Of a stretch of DNA of 64,000 nt, positions 8,408 through 17,048 are shown piece by piece. Source of the stretch: Halalkalicoccus subterraneus (lineage in GTDB: Archaea > Halobacteriota > Halobacteria > Halobacteriales > Halalkalicoccaceae); the NCBI RefSeq assembly GCF_003697815.1, contig NZ_RDQG01000078.1, forward strand, positions 87,331 through 151,330, written 5' to 3'. A program made the translations under genes and the position numbers. The notes beneath the pieces are model-generated. The model did no database searches. It was not told the origin of the DNA and saw only the letters and a program-made list of their open reading frames with translations. Numbering within the stretch: the first letter of the stretch is position 1; every line of letters starts with the position of its first letter.

Positions 8408-11400
8408 TGGGACTGTTTAATTCATTCACCAGCGACGACGAAAACGAGACTGAAGAGAACGACAACAACGAGACGACCCAAGTGGCGAGTGATGGGGAGT
8501 ACGACCCGACTCGACCAAAACGGATCAACGGCAAAGAATGGTGGATCGAACGCATCGACGAGGTCTCCAACGAGGCCGAAACCTATGCTGGCGAATGGCC
8601 CCGAGCAATGATCGAAAACGCCGCTAAAAAACCCTACCAGCCAGTCTGGGTCGGCTGCTCCGAACGCACGGGCCGAGAATTCGGCGTCGAATTCTCCCGG
8701 GCCTTCCGCCATATCGCCTACCTTGGCTCAACGGGAACGGGGAAGACAACTGCAATCTACAACAGCGTGACCCAGCTGATGATGGGCGGCCACGGTGTCG
8801 CAATCGTCGATCCGAAAGGCGACGATATCTATGATCTCCTACGACGAGTCCCGAAATGGCGTTGGAGTGACGTCGTCTACGTTGACCTCGGTGCGGACTA
8901 CTACTCACTGGAAGATGAAGAGACGGGCGAGGACGTTCCCTACCAGATCGGGTTCAATATCCTCGATACCTACCACGAGCCTGACGAACCTGGTTTCGAC
9001 GAGGAAATCGAGTGGATCGTTGCCGACTTGATTGAACTCCTCGCGGCTGGCGAATACTGGGGACCGCGCATGGACCGAATCGCGAAAAACATGATTCGAG
9101 GGATGGCCCGCCATGAAGAGGAGTTCACCATCATTGAGATCTACTATGCTTTGCTCGAAGAGGAGAATCGCCAGCAGTACGCGGACTTAATCGGCGATTC
9201 GATTGACGACGATGACATCATGTTTCTCGAGGGATTCACCCGACGAATTGCCGAAGAACTCAGTGACGATGAACTCGATCCCTTGCTTGGGCGACTCAAA
9301 GACTGGGTCGAAAATCCGATCACCAGGAAGATTATCGCGATGCGTGGCGCCGAGGTCACTCTTGGCCAGATCGTTAACGAGCAGAAGATCCTGATCGTCA
9401 ACAACGACCTGCCGAAGGAAGCGAAGATCATGACCGCCAACGCAGTCGTTAGCGGAATCTGGACGGCCGTCACCTCTCGGAAAGACCCCTCCGAACAGCA
9501 GATGATGGAACTGGCGGGCATGGACGACGTCGGCAGCGAGTATGCGCCCTTTTTCCTCGCGATCGACGAGTGTCATTCAGTTCTCACTGATGGCGACGAG
9601 ATCGAGACGATGCTGATGGAGGCTCGCTCGAAGAAACTTGGATTGATGCTCTCAACCCAAGTCCTCAGGTCACTTCCGGATGATGCCGCTGACGCAATTA
9701 TCTCCAATTGCAACACGATTCTCTCGCTCACGCCGAATCATCCCGAAGAGGCCCGTGAAATCGCGAATCGATTTGGTGGGATGGACACCGAGGACTTGCA
9801 GCGAACACCTGATTATCATGCACAGACCCAACTCAACAGCGAGGATGACCCGTTCTTGGCGAAGCTCATCCCGCCGTACCCACCACGGCACACGATCGAA
9901 GAAGCATACGAGCTGATCGTCACCTCGCTCGAGAACTACGGTTCACCGGTCCAGAGTGGCGAGGAGATTCTCGACGAGATGCACTTCGACGCTGGTGGAG
10001 CGATTTCGGCTGGAGAAACTGAAGCAGGTGCTAGCGACGGGAGCGAAGAACAGATCGACGTGACGAGTGATCCGGCCGAACAAGCGCTGTATGAAGCGGC
10101 CTATACGGTACAAATCAAACAGGATGCGAGCGGTGAGTTCGTTGCGAGCGAAGCAGTAAAAGACGACTGGCGACGTCGAGCTGGCGAACTCGGTTTCTCC
10201 TCGGAAGTCTCGAACGTCATCGAGCAAGCGCCCGATGAGTATCTCCAACGCCAGCGGCGGGATGGGAAGTCTGTGATGAAGGTGACACCAGAGGGCCTCG
10301 AATATGCAGGGTTAGCCCAAGACACTGGCAGCAGTGCAAGCGGTGGCGGCGACGAACACCGCTGGGTACTCACCGAGGCGTATCGAGCGTTCACGAAGCT
10401 CGGGATGTTCGTCGAACTGCCGACTCAAGAAGGAGAGGAGGATCCGGACGGAATTGCGGATCTTCCGATCGACCCGATGAATGCACAGAATCCACGCGAG
10501 ATGCATCAGCGGGAGGAGCGGCTCCAAGACGAGTATCCCCATCTCTACGAGCTTACCGACGGGTTGAACATCAGCATCGAGGCTGAAACCTCGACATTAG
10601 AAAAGCCGATGCAGACGCTGACAAACCTCCGAAAAGCGATCGACGAGCACAAACTGTGCGTCTTTGCGTGTAAGGACGGGACAGCCAAGCACGACCGGTT
10701 TGACTACTGGCCGCGGCGTGGTGAGGGAATTATCTACGACACCACAGGTCGGGGTGCGAATCGGACGATCAACTACGATCAGATGACGTTTGCTGCTGAC
10801 GTTGACCAGAACGACAATCGGACGTTCTACAACAAAGTCGAAACCCTCGCTGTCGCGCCAGACACGTACGCGCTGCGGCCACGAAGTGAGGCTAATCTCG
10901 TCTGGCGTGAAGAGGGCAAAGAGGTCGTGATGAGCGATGAAGATGGGACTGAGCACGCTCGTTTCGAGAACCTTGAGACAGCGGCAAATCCATCGAAATC
11001 GGACGTCCCCGCTTACTCTGTGTACGATGCTTCTGAGCGTGAGTACACGGTTCGAGCCAGCGGTGAGAAGCTGGTCTATGGGTCACGGGAGGAGTTGGAA
11101 GACGACTGGATGGTGGTTCGAGCACCGTTCATTCCGGAAAATGAGTTCGACCGGATGCCGACGCCGGAGGACTTCCTGTTCGTGGTCTTCCCCGACGACG
11201 ATACGGAGGAATACACCAAGCCGATGATCTGTGAACAGGGCGAGGTCCGACCGCTGCTACCAATGGATACCTCTTGGGACACGAAAGAGAAGGCGGACAC
11301 GAACGAACCAGCAGACGATTCTACCAATGAGGGACCGGTGTCGAAGGATACTGACGAGCAATCTCGTGTGCCATCACAGGAACCATCCGACGAAGAGGAC

Positions 11401-11439
11401 GAAGACAATGGAGTGAGCTTTGCCAGGTCAGGTCGCTAA
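8407..11439 (+). CDS. VirD4/TraD-like coupling ATPase
   Basis: This gene encodes 1010 residues from the ATG at 8407, which overlaps the upstream stop; an in-frame extension to 8209 would run through the previous gene and is rejected. A Walker A motif (GSTGTGKTTA) lies at about 106-116, a strand with VDPKGDD follows, and a Walker B motif (FFLAIDECHSVL) lies at about 380-391. This is the TraG/TraD/VirD4 pattern for a hexameric DNA pump that brings DNA to the channel. No N-terminal membrane anchor is visible, unlike bacterial VirD4. The C-terminal 500 residues contain a winged-helix-like region (about 560-640) and an acidic Ser/Asp tail. It is the last gene of the operon and ends 14 bases from a convergent gene. 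Confidence 0.85.
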   Translation: MGLFNSFTSDDENETEENDNNETTQVASDGEYDPTRPKRINGKEWWIERIDEVSNEAETYAGEWPRAMIENAAKKPYQPVWVGCSERTGREFGVEFSRAFRHIAYLGSTGTGKTTAIYNSVTQLMMGGHGVAIVDPKGDDIYDLLRRVPKWRWSDVVYVDLGADYYSLEDEETGEDVPYQIGFNILDTYHEPDEPGFDEEIEWIVADLIELLAAGEYWGPRMDRIAKNMIRGMARHEEEFTIIEIYYALLEEENRQQYADLIGDSIDDDDIMFLEGFTRRIAEELSDDELDPLLGRLKDWVENPITRKIIAMRGAEVTLGQIVNEQKILIVNNDLPKEAKIMTANAVVSGIWTAVTSRKDPSEQQMMELAGMDDVGSEYAPFFLAIDECHSVLTDGDEIETMLMEARSKKLGLMLSTQVLRSLPDDAADAIISNCNTILSLTPNHPEEAREIANRFGGMDTEDLQRTPDYHAQTQLNSEDDPFLAKLIPPYPPRHTIEEAYELIVTSLENYGSPVQSGEEILDEMHFDAGGAISAGETEAGASDGSEEQIDVTSDPAEQALYEAAYTVQIKQDASGEFVASEAVKDDWRRRAGELGFSSEVSNVIEQAPDEYLQRQRRDGKSVMKVTPEGLEYAGLAQDTGSSASGGGDEHRWVLTEAYRAFTKLGMFVELPTQEGEEDPDGIADLPIDPMNAQNPREMHQREERLQDEYPHLYELTDGLNISIEAETSTLEKPMQTLTNLRKAIDEHKLCVFACKDGTAKHDRFDYWPRRGEGIIYDTTGRGANRTINYDQMTFAADVDQNDNRTFYNKVETLAVAPDTYALRPRSEANLVWREEGKEVVMSDEDGTEHARFENLETAANPSKSDVPAYSVYDASEREYTVRASGEKLVYGSREELEDDWMVVRAPFIPENEFDRMPTPEDFLFVVFPDDDTEEYTKPMICEQGEVRPLLPMDTSWDTKEKADTNEPADDSTNEGPVSKDTDEQSRVPSQEPSDEEDEDNGVSFARSGR

Positions 11440-11452
11440 TATCAGTACTTCA

Positions 11453-12085
11453 TCATGCTTGACTGATCGTCACATCATCGAGATACTCCTCAAGACGCTC
11501 TGGGTCGAGGTCTGTTTCATCGAAGAGGTAGTCTCGCAGTGCATACATCCCAAGTCTGAGTCGGTGAAACTCTTCTTGCTGATCTTCACTCCACGCCCCA
11601 TGTGGTTCCACATCGATAGTGGCGACGGTCTGAGCGAGTTGGGCTAACTGTTCCTGTTGGTCTTCGATCTGTTCACTCAGCTCTTCGAGAGTGGCCTCAT
11701 CGGTGGATTGGTCTTGTGACTGAAGCCGGTCGATCTCCGCCTGAGTCGTATCGACTCGTTCAGATAGTTGGTGTACTTTTTCTGGGAGATCGGATAATGT
11801 TAGTCCGGTCTCGTCTGCTGTATTAAGATCAGTCGTGAGCTCTTGTCCAGACTCTGTGAGCGAGATCTCCTTAGCAGGAACGACCGTCCCAGTGGCCTCG
11901 GGTTGATGGGTTGAGACAAGCCCCTGTGGCTCCAAATACTCAGAAATTCGATACAGGATAATCCGATTCTCGCTAAGGTCGGTTGTCTCCCGCACCTCCG
12001 TCGTGGTGAGTGCTGTCTCGGCGTCGGCAAGCGCGCGAATGATCTCAATTGATTTCCAGTCAAGCGAGTCAGCGGCAGTGCTCAT
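11453..12085 (-). CDS. Winged-helix regulator with coiled coil
   Basis: The 210-residue product has an N-terminal winged helix (about 5-75; LDWKSIEIIRALADAETALTTTEVRETT then the recognition region LSENRIILYRISEYLEPQGLV). A Gln/Glu-rich heptad region (about 95-150) is likely to form a coiled-coil dimer, and a helical C-terminus (LRLGMYALRDYLFDE) follows. This architecture is common among haloarchaeal plasmid regulators. It is convergent with the secretion operon, and its promoter faces the large segment without genes at 12.1-13.5 kb. It could regulate either; the operator is not evident, although 12109-12195 has repeated TCTTC/GAAGA motifs (ATATTCTCGAAGAAGAG, TTCTTCGAATATTTC). Confidence 0.75.
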   Translation of the reverse strand: MSTAADSLDWKSIEIIRALADAETALTTTEVRETTDLSENRIILYRISEYLEPQGLVSTHQPEATGTVVPAKEISLTESGQELTTDLNTADETGLTLSDLPEKVHQLSERVDTTQAEIDRLQSQDQSTDEATLEELSEQIEDQQEQLAQLAQTVATIDVEPHGAWSEDQQEEFHRLRLGMYALRDYLFDETDLDPERLEEYLDDVTISQA

Positions 12086-12108
12086 GTCAAACCTTACTAG
12101 AACCGGAC

Positions 12109-12200
12109 AGATATATCTTCTCCAAGAATATTCTCGAAGAAGAGTTCTCTAAGAAGAGTCTCGTAGGGATATTTCTTCGAATATTTCTCGGCGTTTCTCG
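12109..12200. promoter_or_regulatory. Repeated TTCT/AGAA-rich regulatory stretch upstream of the winged-helix gene
   Basis: Within about 90 bp directly upstream of the gene starting at 12085 the words AATATTCTCGAAGAAGAG, TCTAAGAAGAG and TTTCTTCGAATATTTCTC occur, several of them mutually inverted (AATATTC/GAATATT). This is the pattern of multiple operator half-sites and may be the autoregulatory site. Inference from repeats only. Confidence 0.4.
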
Positions 12201-12334
12201 GATAGGAAGGCGACGCGTTAGCTAAGAGTCGGGAAAGGTACCCAGTAGGTCGAAACAAAGGATACCCCCAAGGGCGGGTGCACAAGCGAGCTAACAAACC
12301 CTCAGGAAAAGTGAGTAAATCACCAAATAGGGCT

Positions 12335-12351
12335 CACTGGAAGTCCACCTC
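12335..12351 (+). repeat. Left arm of ~1.05 kb-spaced inverted repeat
   Basis: CACTGGAAGTCCACCTC; its reverse complement matches 13388-13404 at 15 of 17 positions. Confidence 0.6.
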
Positions 12352-13387
12352 GAGACAGCAAAGCTGGGAGTCAGACTAAGCTCAAACAAGGGGGAGTCCC
12401 AAGAGCGAACTCATCGAAACAAGAGCAGACCTCACAGCATTGAACTAAACAACGAAAGAAGACACCTACTCAGTCCGAGAGAAGATAAGTGGCTCTAAAA
12501 AGGCGATGAGAGAGGGCCGATTCAGCATCGATGACATGGAAGGCGATATAGCAGCAATGGGGAGTCGATCAGTGCACGACAAAGGGATCTTCATCTCGGG
12601 AGAGGCCTGCCTCAAAGATTGTCGGAATAGAGAGCTGTTCATCGGAAGCGCCGTGTCTAAAAGAACAGTAGCAAGCCTCGTTCACTACTCTGGATAGTCG
12701 GTATTCCCGCTGGTACAGAAGCTTCTAGAATAGATAACGAGGAGACACACGAGTTTCACACTGGTAGTAGGTGAGCGAGCACTGGTAGGGGGTCCAGGGA
12801 GAGCGAAGCAAGTGTGGGGTCCCCACGAGTGAGACAGAAGAACAGTGGAGGTGCCTCGACGCACGATTTCCAAGTCGGTTTCAGCATAGCCTGGGTATCC
12901 ATCTGTCTTCGAAGAGGGGTTACCTCACCACCGGGACAGGATACAAGCAATCACCGGCAGACAGCAGTGTCAGTGAGACCAGGGACACTACTAACCAGAT
13001 TGTTGGCTCCGCAGTCAACTAAGCTGCGCAGAAGAAAGGCAGTACTGAGAGATCCGTCGCTTCGACAGTACCAGCACCGCAAGAAGAGCGACATTACTAC
13101 TAGAAGTAGCAACACCGTCATAGGACAGCTATCCGACTCCCGGGGGAACTAGCGTCATTAACTGAGAAACTCGAGGAGAGTGGTAGTATCATCAGAGTCT
13201 GGGAGAGTAGTCTATCAGTGTAAATCGATCTATGACGTAAGACTCCCAGCAAGCGAGAGCTCATTGACTCCCCAGTCGAGCTATGTACTCTGGTATCCTC
13301 TTTGACTATCGACAATAGCGAGCCCAGCGAATCGAGAAAAGTGGATCCCATGCGAGTTATAGTAAGGGACCCCTGTCTACTCTGAGT

Positions 13388-13404
13388 GAGGTGGACCTCC
13401 ACTG
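13388..13404 (+). repeat. Right arm of ~1.05 kb-spaced inverted repeat
   Basis: GAGGTGGACCTCCACTG; pairs with 12335-12351. It also folds locally (GAGGT-GG-ACCTC), so local and long-range helices could compete. Confidence 0.6.
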
Positions 13405-13489
13405 CTATCGAAACACGATCGCTCGTGGTTTGATCTCAAGGTGATCATATTCAGTTATTTGATGAAGAAGCGGATGGTAAGGATCACTT

Positions 13490-15079
13490 ATGCGCGAATC
13501 CCGTTTGGAAGAGATATTACTTCGGATGAGAGATGGCCAGGGTTCAGAATCCCATATTCAATTAGAGATGAACCGAATAAAGCAGCAAGTCAGAGACGAC
13601 AAAGAATCTACTTCTTCGACTCACGAGGTATTTGAGGACCTGAATGATATTGATATCAATCATCCTATTGTACCTGCACTAGAGGGCCTAGTCCGATGGG
13701 AAGCCAACCAAGACTATCACAATGGTGCTGTCCCTGCCTTAGATGCATATCGTGATGCAGTTGATGAGGCTGTTAGTGATAGATGGCCTAATGTTGCCGT
13801 GCATGCAGCCCAACAGGCCGCATTAGTAGCAGCAGACATCAACGACGACAAAGAACTTGATTTCTGGATACCACGAATTGTAGAGTTGTTTGACCAGCAC
13901 TGGGAGGAGCTCACTCCAAACACACAAGGGAACCTCATAGACGCATTCCCACGATTACAGTACTTTGCAGACGGGAAAATACTTGATGAATTTGAAAACG
14001 TCCTTGAGTCGGCAGCAACAGCTTCACATGAAAAAGAGGAGTATGGCGTTGAACGACGGTTTCTCAATGCCCTCTTAGATATTCGGCGGAAACGGGATCA
14101 AGATGTCACTGTACAGGAGCAACTGCTTATTGAATCGTACAATGCTGAGGCAGAGGCTACTGAGAACCGTGGACAGATGCACCGGGCAATAGTGTTTCAA
14201 CGAGCACTGGATAACTGCACTGAGTTTGCTGACGAAGAGCAAGTAGTCGAGTGGAAACGAGAGCTGCGCTCAGCAAACCGGACGGCGATCGACGAAGAGA
14301 TGGCGTCCATTGAACACAAGCCCAACAAGGAGGAAATCGAGGAACTAGAACAGTTCATTGATGAGATCGTTGACCAAGCCCGTCAAGCCTCGCAGAATGA
14401 TTTTGGCGGTGCTGCATTGATGTTTCTGCTCTCACGGAACGATTTCGTGCCACGATTAGAGGAGTTACGCACAATGGACGAAAGAGTATCCATCATGGAT
14501 TTAGTGGGCCGTCGTAACATGACGAAAGAGGGTGATGCAATCCCCGACCCCGAGGACCGAACGCGGCCCCACGGTTACCAAGCTTCTGTACAGCTACGAG
14601 ACGCCATTGTAACTAGTATTCTCTTTCGAGTGTTCGATGAGAATATTATAACCGAAGGCGATCTGTATCTGTATCTCTGGGCGATCGATGAACTCACGGT
14701 TCATGACGTCGCCTACCTGACTGATTTCATTGTCGCTGTTTTCGATAATCGATATGCTGATGCGCTGCATATTGGTGTCCCACGCCTAGAAGGAGCTATA
14801 GCGTCGATACTGAAGGACCGTGGATTTGAAACAGCTAGCCTACAGGATGGATACACTACACCGGTCCCGTTACCTGGACTTCTAAACATGCTTGATGGGA
14901 AGGTTGATGAAAATCTCGTAGAGTATTTACGGTTCAGATATTCCGATATTTCGGGCCAGCGCGTCCGAAATCAGGTAGCTCACGGGCGCGCCGAATACAA
15001 ATTGGCGGCTCCTCAAATGTGCCTAATACTCCTATACGATATCTTCCGCTCGATCAGTTGGATTGAACACAATCTATGA
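13490..15079 (+). CDS. Large helical protein with C-terminal HEPN-type RNxxxH motif (DUF4209-like)
   Basis: A 529-residue, mostly helical soluble protein. Near the C-terminus it carries SGQRVRNQVAHGRA, with Arg493 and His498 in the R-(polar)-x3-H spacing that defines the active site of HEPN ribonucleases. It is followed by a helix (LILLYDIFRSISWIE), as in HEPN folds. The overall layout (long helical repeat region, then a C-terminal RN..AHG block) resembles the DUF4209 group; I cannot confirm the family without a profile search. HEPN proteins are frequent in defence and toxin systems and cleave RNA. The gene lies just downstream of the long purine-rich segment without genes on the same strand. 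The ATG at 13490 has no clear ribosome-binding site, so the message may be leaderless. Confidence 0.65.
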   Translation: MRESRLEEILLRMRDGQGSESHIQLEMNRIKQQVRDDKESTSSTHEVFEDLNDIDINHPIVPALEGLVRWEANQDYHNGAVPALDAYRDAVDEAVSDRWPNVAVHAAQQAALVAADINDDKELDFWIPRIVELFDQHWEELTPNTQGNLIDAFPRLQYFADGKILDEFENVLESAATASHEKEEYGVERRFLNALLDIRRKRDQDVTVQEQLLIESYNAEAEATENRGQMHRAIVFQRALDNCTEFADEEQVVEWKRELRSANRTAIDEEMASIEHKPNKEEIEELEQFIDEIVDQARQASQNDFGGAALMFLLSRNDFVPRLEELRTMDERVSIMDLVGRRNMTKEGDAIPDPEDRTRPHGYQASVQLRDAIVTSILFRVFDENIITEGDLYLYLWAIDELTVHDVAYLTDFIVAVFDNRYADALHIGVPRLEGAIASILKDRGFETASLQDGYTTPVPLPGLLNMLDGKVDENLVEYLRFRYSDISGQRVRNQVAHGRAEYKLAAPQMCLILLYDIFRSISWIEHNL

Positions 15080-15148
15080 GCATGCTTCCTGTACCCAATA
15101 AAGACGTCTTCTGGGTAGCGAAGTCCAATCGAAGATGAAGAGATCGGT

Positions 15149-15379
15149 ATGAACAACACCGAAGTCGATGCGGATTCCATCGAGGACCACTCCTCGACAA
15201 TGCGGATCACGTTCGACTTCAAAGAGACACACTGCCAAGATACGCTCGATCAGATCGATCGCTGGAAAGCCAGCGAGGAGATCTCGACCGTCCTCAACTT
15301 TCAGAACCCGAGAAGCGCACAGTTACGATACCAATCCCTCAGACTCATCGGTATCGGACGGAAGAAACCAGACGAGTGA
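15149..15379 (+). CDS. Possible small protein, unknown
   Basis: An open frame of 76 residues beginning MNNTEVDADSIEDHSS, acidic at the start and basic at the end (RLIGIGRKKPDE). Its last 57 bases overlap the 3' end of the convergent HTH gene, so at most one of the two is fully expected at this junction. Its amino-acid composition is haloarchaeal-like, with a beta-strand-like MRITFDF segment. No family recognised. Confidence 0.35.
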   Translation: MNNTEVDADSIEDHSSTMRITFDFKETHCQDTLDQIDRWKASEEISTVLNFQNPRSAQLRYQSLRLIGIGRKKPDE

Positions 15380-15574
15380 TGCTCCGATCTTTTTGCGATT
15401 GACTCGTCCGGCCTCATCGAGCTTTCGCAGTCGTTGATCCGCGTTCTGCCGTGTGACACCAAGTTCATCTGCAACCTCGCTTGTCGCCGCTGGCTCGTGC
15501 GTGCGGACCGCAGCCACGAACTCATCGTCGCTGTTGGATGGAGAAAACTGCCCGCCCGGCGTTCGATTACTCAT
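15323..15574 (-). CDS. Small MarR/winged-helix DNA-binding protein
   Basis: An 83-residue single-domain helix-turn-helix protein. After a Gly/Ser-rich start (MSNRTPGGQFSPSNSDDEF) come helix ATSEVADELGV and recognition helix TRQNADQRLRKLDEAG, then a wing with VNRKKIGASLVWFLP. This is a common haloarchaeal plasmid and virus regulator type. The start lies five bases from the first of three similar operator-like repeats, and the next gene is divergent, so it probably regulates itself and the SWIM protein gene. Confidence 0.8.
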   Translation of the reverse strand: MSNRTPGGQFSPSNSDDEFVAAVRTHEPAATSEVADELGVTRQNADQRLRKLDEAGRVNRKKIGASLVWFLPSDTDESEGLVS

Positions 15575-15578
15575 ACCG

Positions 15579-15658
15579 ATTGCTATGAGAGTACCCTACT
15601 TCAACCTATGGCTACCAAAGCAATCCGGTGGTTTTATACTGGTTGCTACCATAGCAAT
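15579..15658. promoter_or_regulatory. Triple operator and promoters between divergent HTH and SWIM genes
   Basis: Three related words lie in 80 bp: ATTGCTATGAGAGTA (15579-15593), CTATGGCTACCAAAGCAAT (15606-15624) and GGTTGCTACCATAGCAAT (15641-15658). The third contains an inverted repeat TTGCTA-CCA-TAGCAA. A TATA-like TTTATA lies near 15633 for the rightward gene. The set is best read as the operator of the adjacent HTH protein. Confidence 0.55.
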
Positions 15659-15754
15659 AGGTAGAGACAGACCCGCTCCTTGGGGCACTTCGACGTTAGA
15701 AGGAATGCCCGCCTGTTGGTGCAGGCGAGCTGGTCTGTTTCAGCAACACAGACC

Positions 15755-16240
15755 ATGTGCACGAACACGATCGACGCACTTGAGTTCGACGCATCGACCA
15801 GCAAACGCGCTCAGTACGAAGCCTTCGACTTTGAGCTTGAAGCGCCCGGTCTCGTAACGGTTCGCAACGAAAGCCACGAGAACGCCGATATGCACAGCTA
15901 TCGCGTGAACGTTGAGGACGGGCTTCCGGTCGCCTGTGAATGCCCATCTGATACCTATCATGATGGAGCCTGCAAGCACCGGGTCGCAGTGGCGATTCGT
16001 GAGCCTGTTCTTGAGGCTGCAAGCGACTACGAGAGTGGCGAGGAGCGGGAGGTCGCGACCGACGGCGGGACGACTGTCGAACGTTCAGCAGCCAGTGCAC
16101 CCGATCCGGAACAGCGTTATAATGAACGACCAGCGAACTGCGACTGTCTACCGACGTTTGAGGGTCTTCCGTGCTGGCCCTGTTATCGTGACGGGTTCCG
16201 AACACCAAACCCACATGCGGAGGCTGATACTGAGGACTGA
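15755..16240 (+). CDS. SWIM zinc-finger protein
   Basis: The product has 161 residues from the ATG at 15755; an upstream in-frame codon at 15680 would add 25 residues that overlap the likely transcription start. The motif CECPSDTYHDGACKH places Cys61, Cys63, Cys73 and His75 in the CxCx(n)CxH arrangement of SWIM domains, which bind DNA or proteins. A variable acidic linker follows, then a second Cys cluster (CDCLPTFEGLPCWPCY) that may bind another zinc. This two-part layout is common in haloarchaeal mobile regions. The role is unknown. Confidence 0.8.
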   Translation: MCTNTIDALEFDASTSKRAQYEAFDFELEAPGLVTVRNESHENADMHSYRVNVEDGLPVACECPSDTYHDGACKHRVAVAIREPVLEAASDYESGEEREVATDGGTTVERSAASAPDPEQRYNERPANCDCLPTFEGLPCWPCYRDGFRTPNPHAEADTED

Positions 16241-16293
16241 AGCGGATCCCAGTGATTGAATCGCTCGTTAGCAAACATGACTACCGGTTTTGA

Positions 16294-16881
16294 TTGATGA
16301 AACAAGCGCGATTAACGGATGGCGACTGGACTACCTCGGCGACTGAGAGCCACTCATCGCCCGCTCAGAGTGATGAGAACGAAGCGAGTGGCGAGAGTTA
16401 TCCAGAGACGAAGGCGGCGCTGTGCAAGCGAGCAGTGGCCCATGCTAGGAAGATTGCAGCCGAACACTTTCCAGAGTTGCCTGTTGAGGTAATCGACTGG
16501 GAGACCTCAACGCGGATGCAGCGCTCGGCTGGCATCGCGATCTACGAGCAACAGAGTGAGCAGATCACGATCCGTCTCTCGTGGGATGCCTACGAGGCGT
16601 ATGGCTGGGAGCAGTTTTCCCGAGTCGTTCGTCACGAGTTGATCCACGCCTGGCAGTATCATGAGTACAGTGAGGCCAGTCATGGACCGACGTTTCGCCA
16701 GTGGGTTAAGCCGCTGGAGACAGATCGTCATTGCGAGCAGTACGCTGAGCCGAAGTACTGGGTTATCTGTGAGGAGTGTGAAAGTCGTGATCCGCGGTAT
16801 CGCCGGTCGAAAGTCGTGAAGCAACCAGAGCAGTATTTGTGTGGGCGATGTGGTGGTGAGATTTCGATTGAAGAAGCATAG
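16294..16881 (+). CDS. SprT-like zinc metalloprotease
   Basis: A 195-residue protein with the zinc-protease helix HELIHAWQYHE (residues 114-124; HExxH with His114, Glu115 and His118) followed by HGPTFRQWV, the usual third-ligand region of SprT/Spartan domains. A C-terminal zinc ribbon (CEECESRD, then CGRCGG) follows. SprT-like proteases cut proteins bound to DNA, including cross-linked adducts. The N-terminal 40 residues are acidic and low in structure. A hairpin element of the dispersed family begins 16 bases after the stop codon. Confidence 0.85.
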   Translation: MMKQARLTDGDWTTSATESHSSPAQSDENEASGESYPETKAALCKRAVAHARKIAAEHFPELPVEVIDWETSTRMQRSAGIAIYEQQSEQITIRLSWDAYEAYGWEQFSRVVRHELIHAWQYHEYSEASHGPTFRQWVKPLETDRHCEQYAEPKYWVICEECESRDPRYRRSKVVKQPEQYLCGRCGGEISIEEA

Positions 16882-16896
16882 TATAGGTTTGTTTAG

Positions 16897-16942
16897 CCTT
16901 GTGCAACACCGTAATCCGCCGTAGCCGGTATGTTGCACAAGG
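16897..16942. repeat. Dispersed hairpin element, copy A
   Basis: CCTTGTGCAACA (16897-16908) and TGTTGCACAAGG (16931-16942), perfect 12-bp arms with a 22-bp spacer. It lies 16 bp after the protease stop. Confidence 0.85.
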
Positions 16943-17048
16943 TTCAACTGACCGAAGCTGTTGTTTCACCACCGCGCGGAGAATACACTCGTCTCGTTGA
17001 GTATAGAGCACGGAAAGACCTATTCAGCGGTCGGTTGTTTCGGCGGTC

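Larger units (their letters stand above)
12300..13440 (+). ncRNA. Long purine-rich segment without genes; candidate structured RNA or transfer-origin region
   Basis: No convincing gene is present for more than 1.1 kb, although the flanks are gene-dense. The + strand is purine-rich: the two lines 12421-12540 contain 78 A or G in 120 bases. It has local hairpins: AGTGAG/CTCACT around 12310-12339, GTGGGG/CCCCAC near 12813-12825, and CTACT-AGA-AGTAG at 13097-13109. The two ends carry CACTGGAAGTCCACCTC (12335-12351) and GAGGTGGACCTCCACTG (13388-13404), which can pair at 15 of 17 positions. Several GGGAGTC or GACTCCC words occur in both orientations. A long structured RNA read on the + strand, or an oriT-like region next to the conjugation genes, would both fit. 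The RNA assignment is a hypothesis. Confidence 0.4.

Noticed and set aside
12814-13152. 112-codon frame inside the purine-rich segment
   Set aside because: No protein-like composition or plausible start context, and it lies within a region that looks structured rather than coding.
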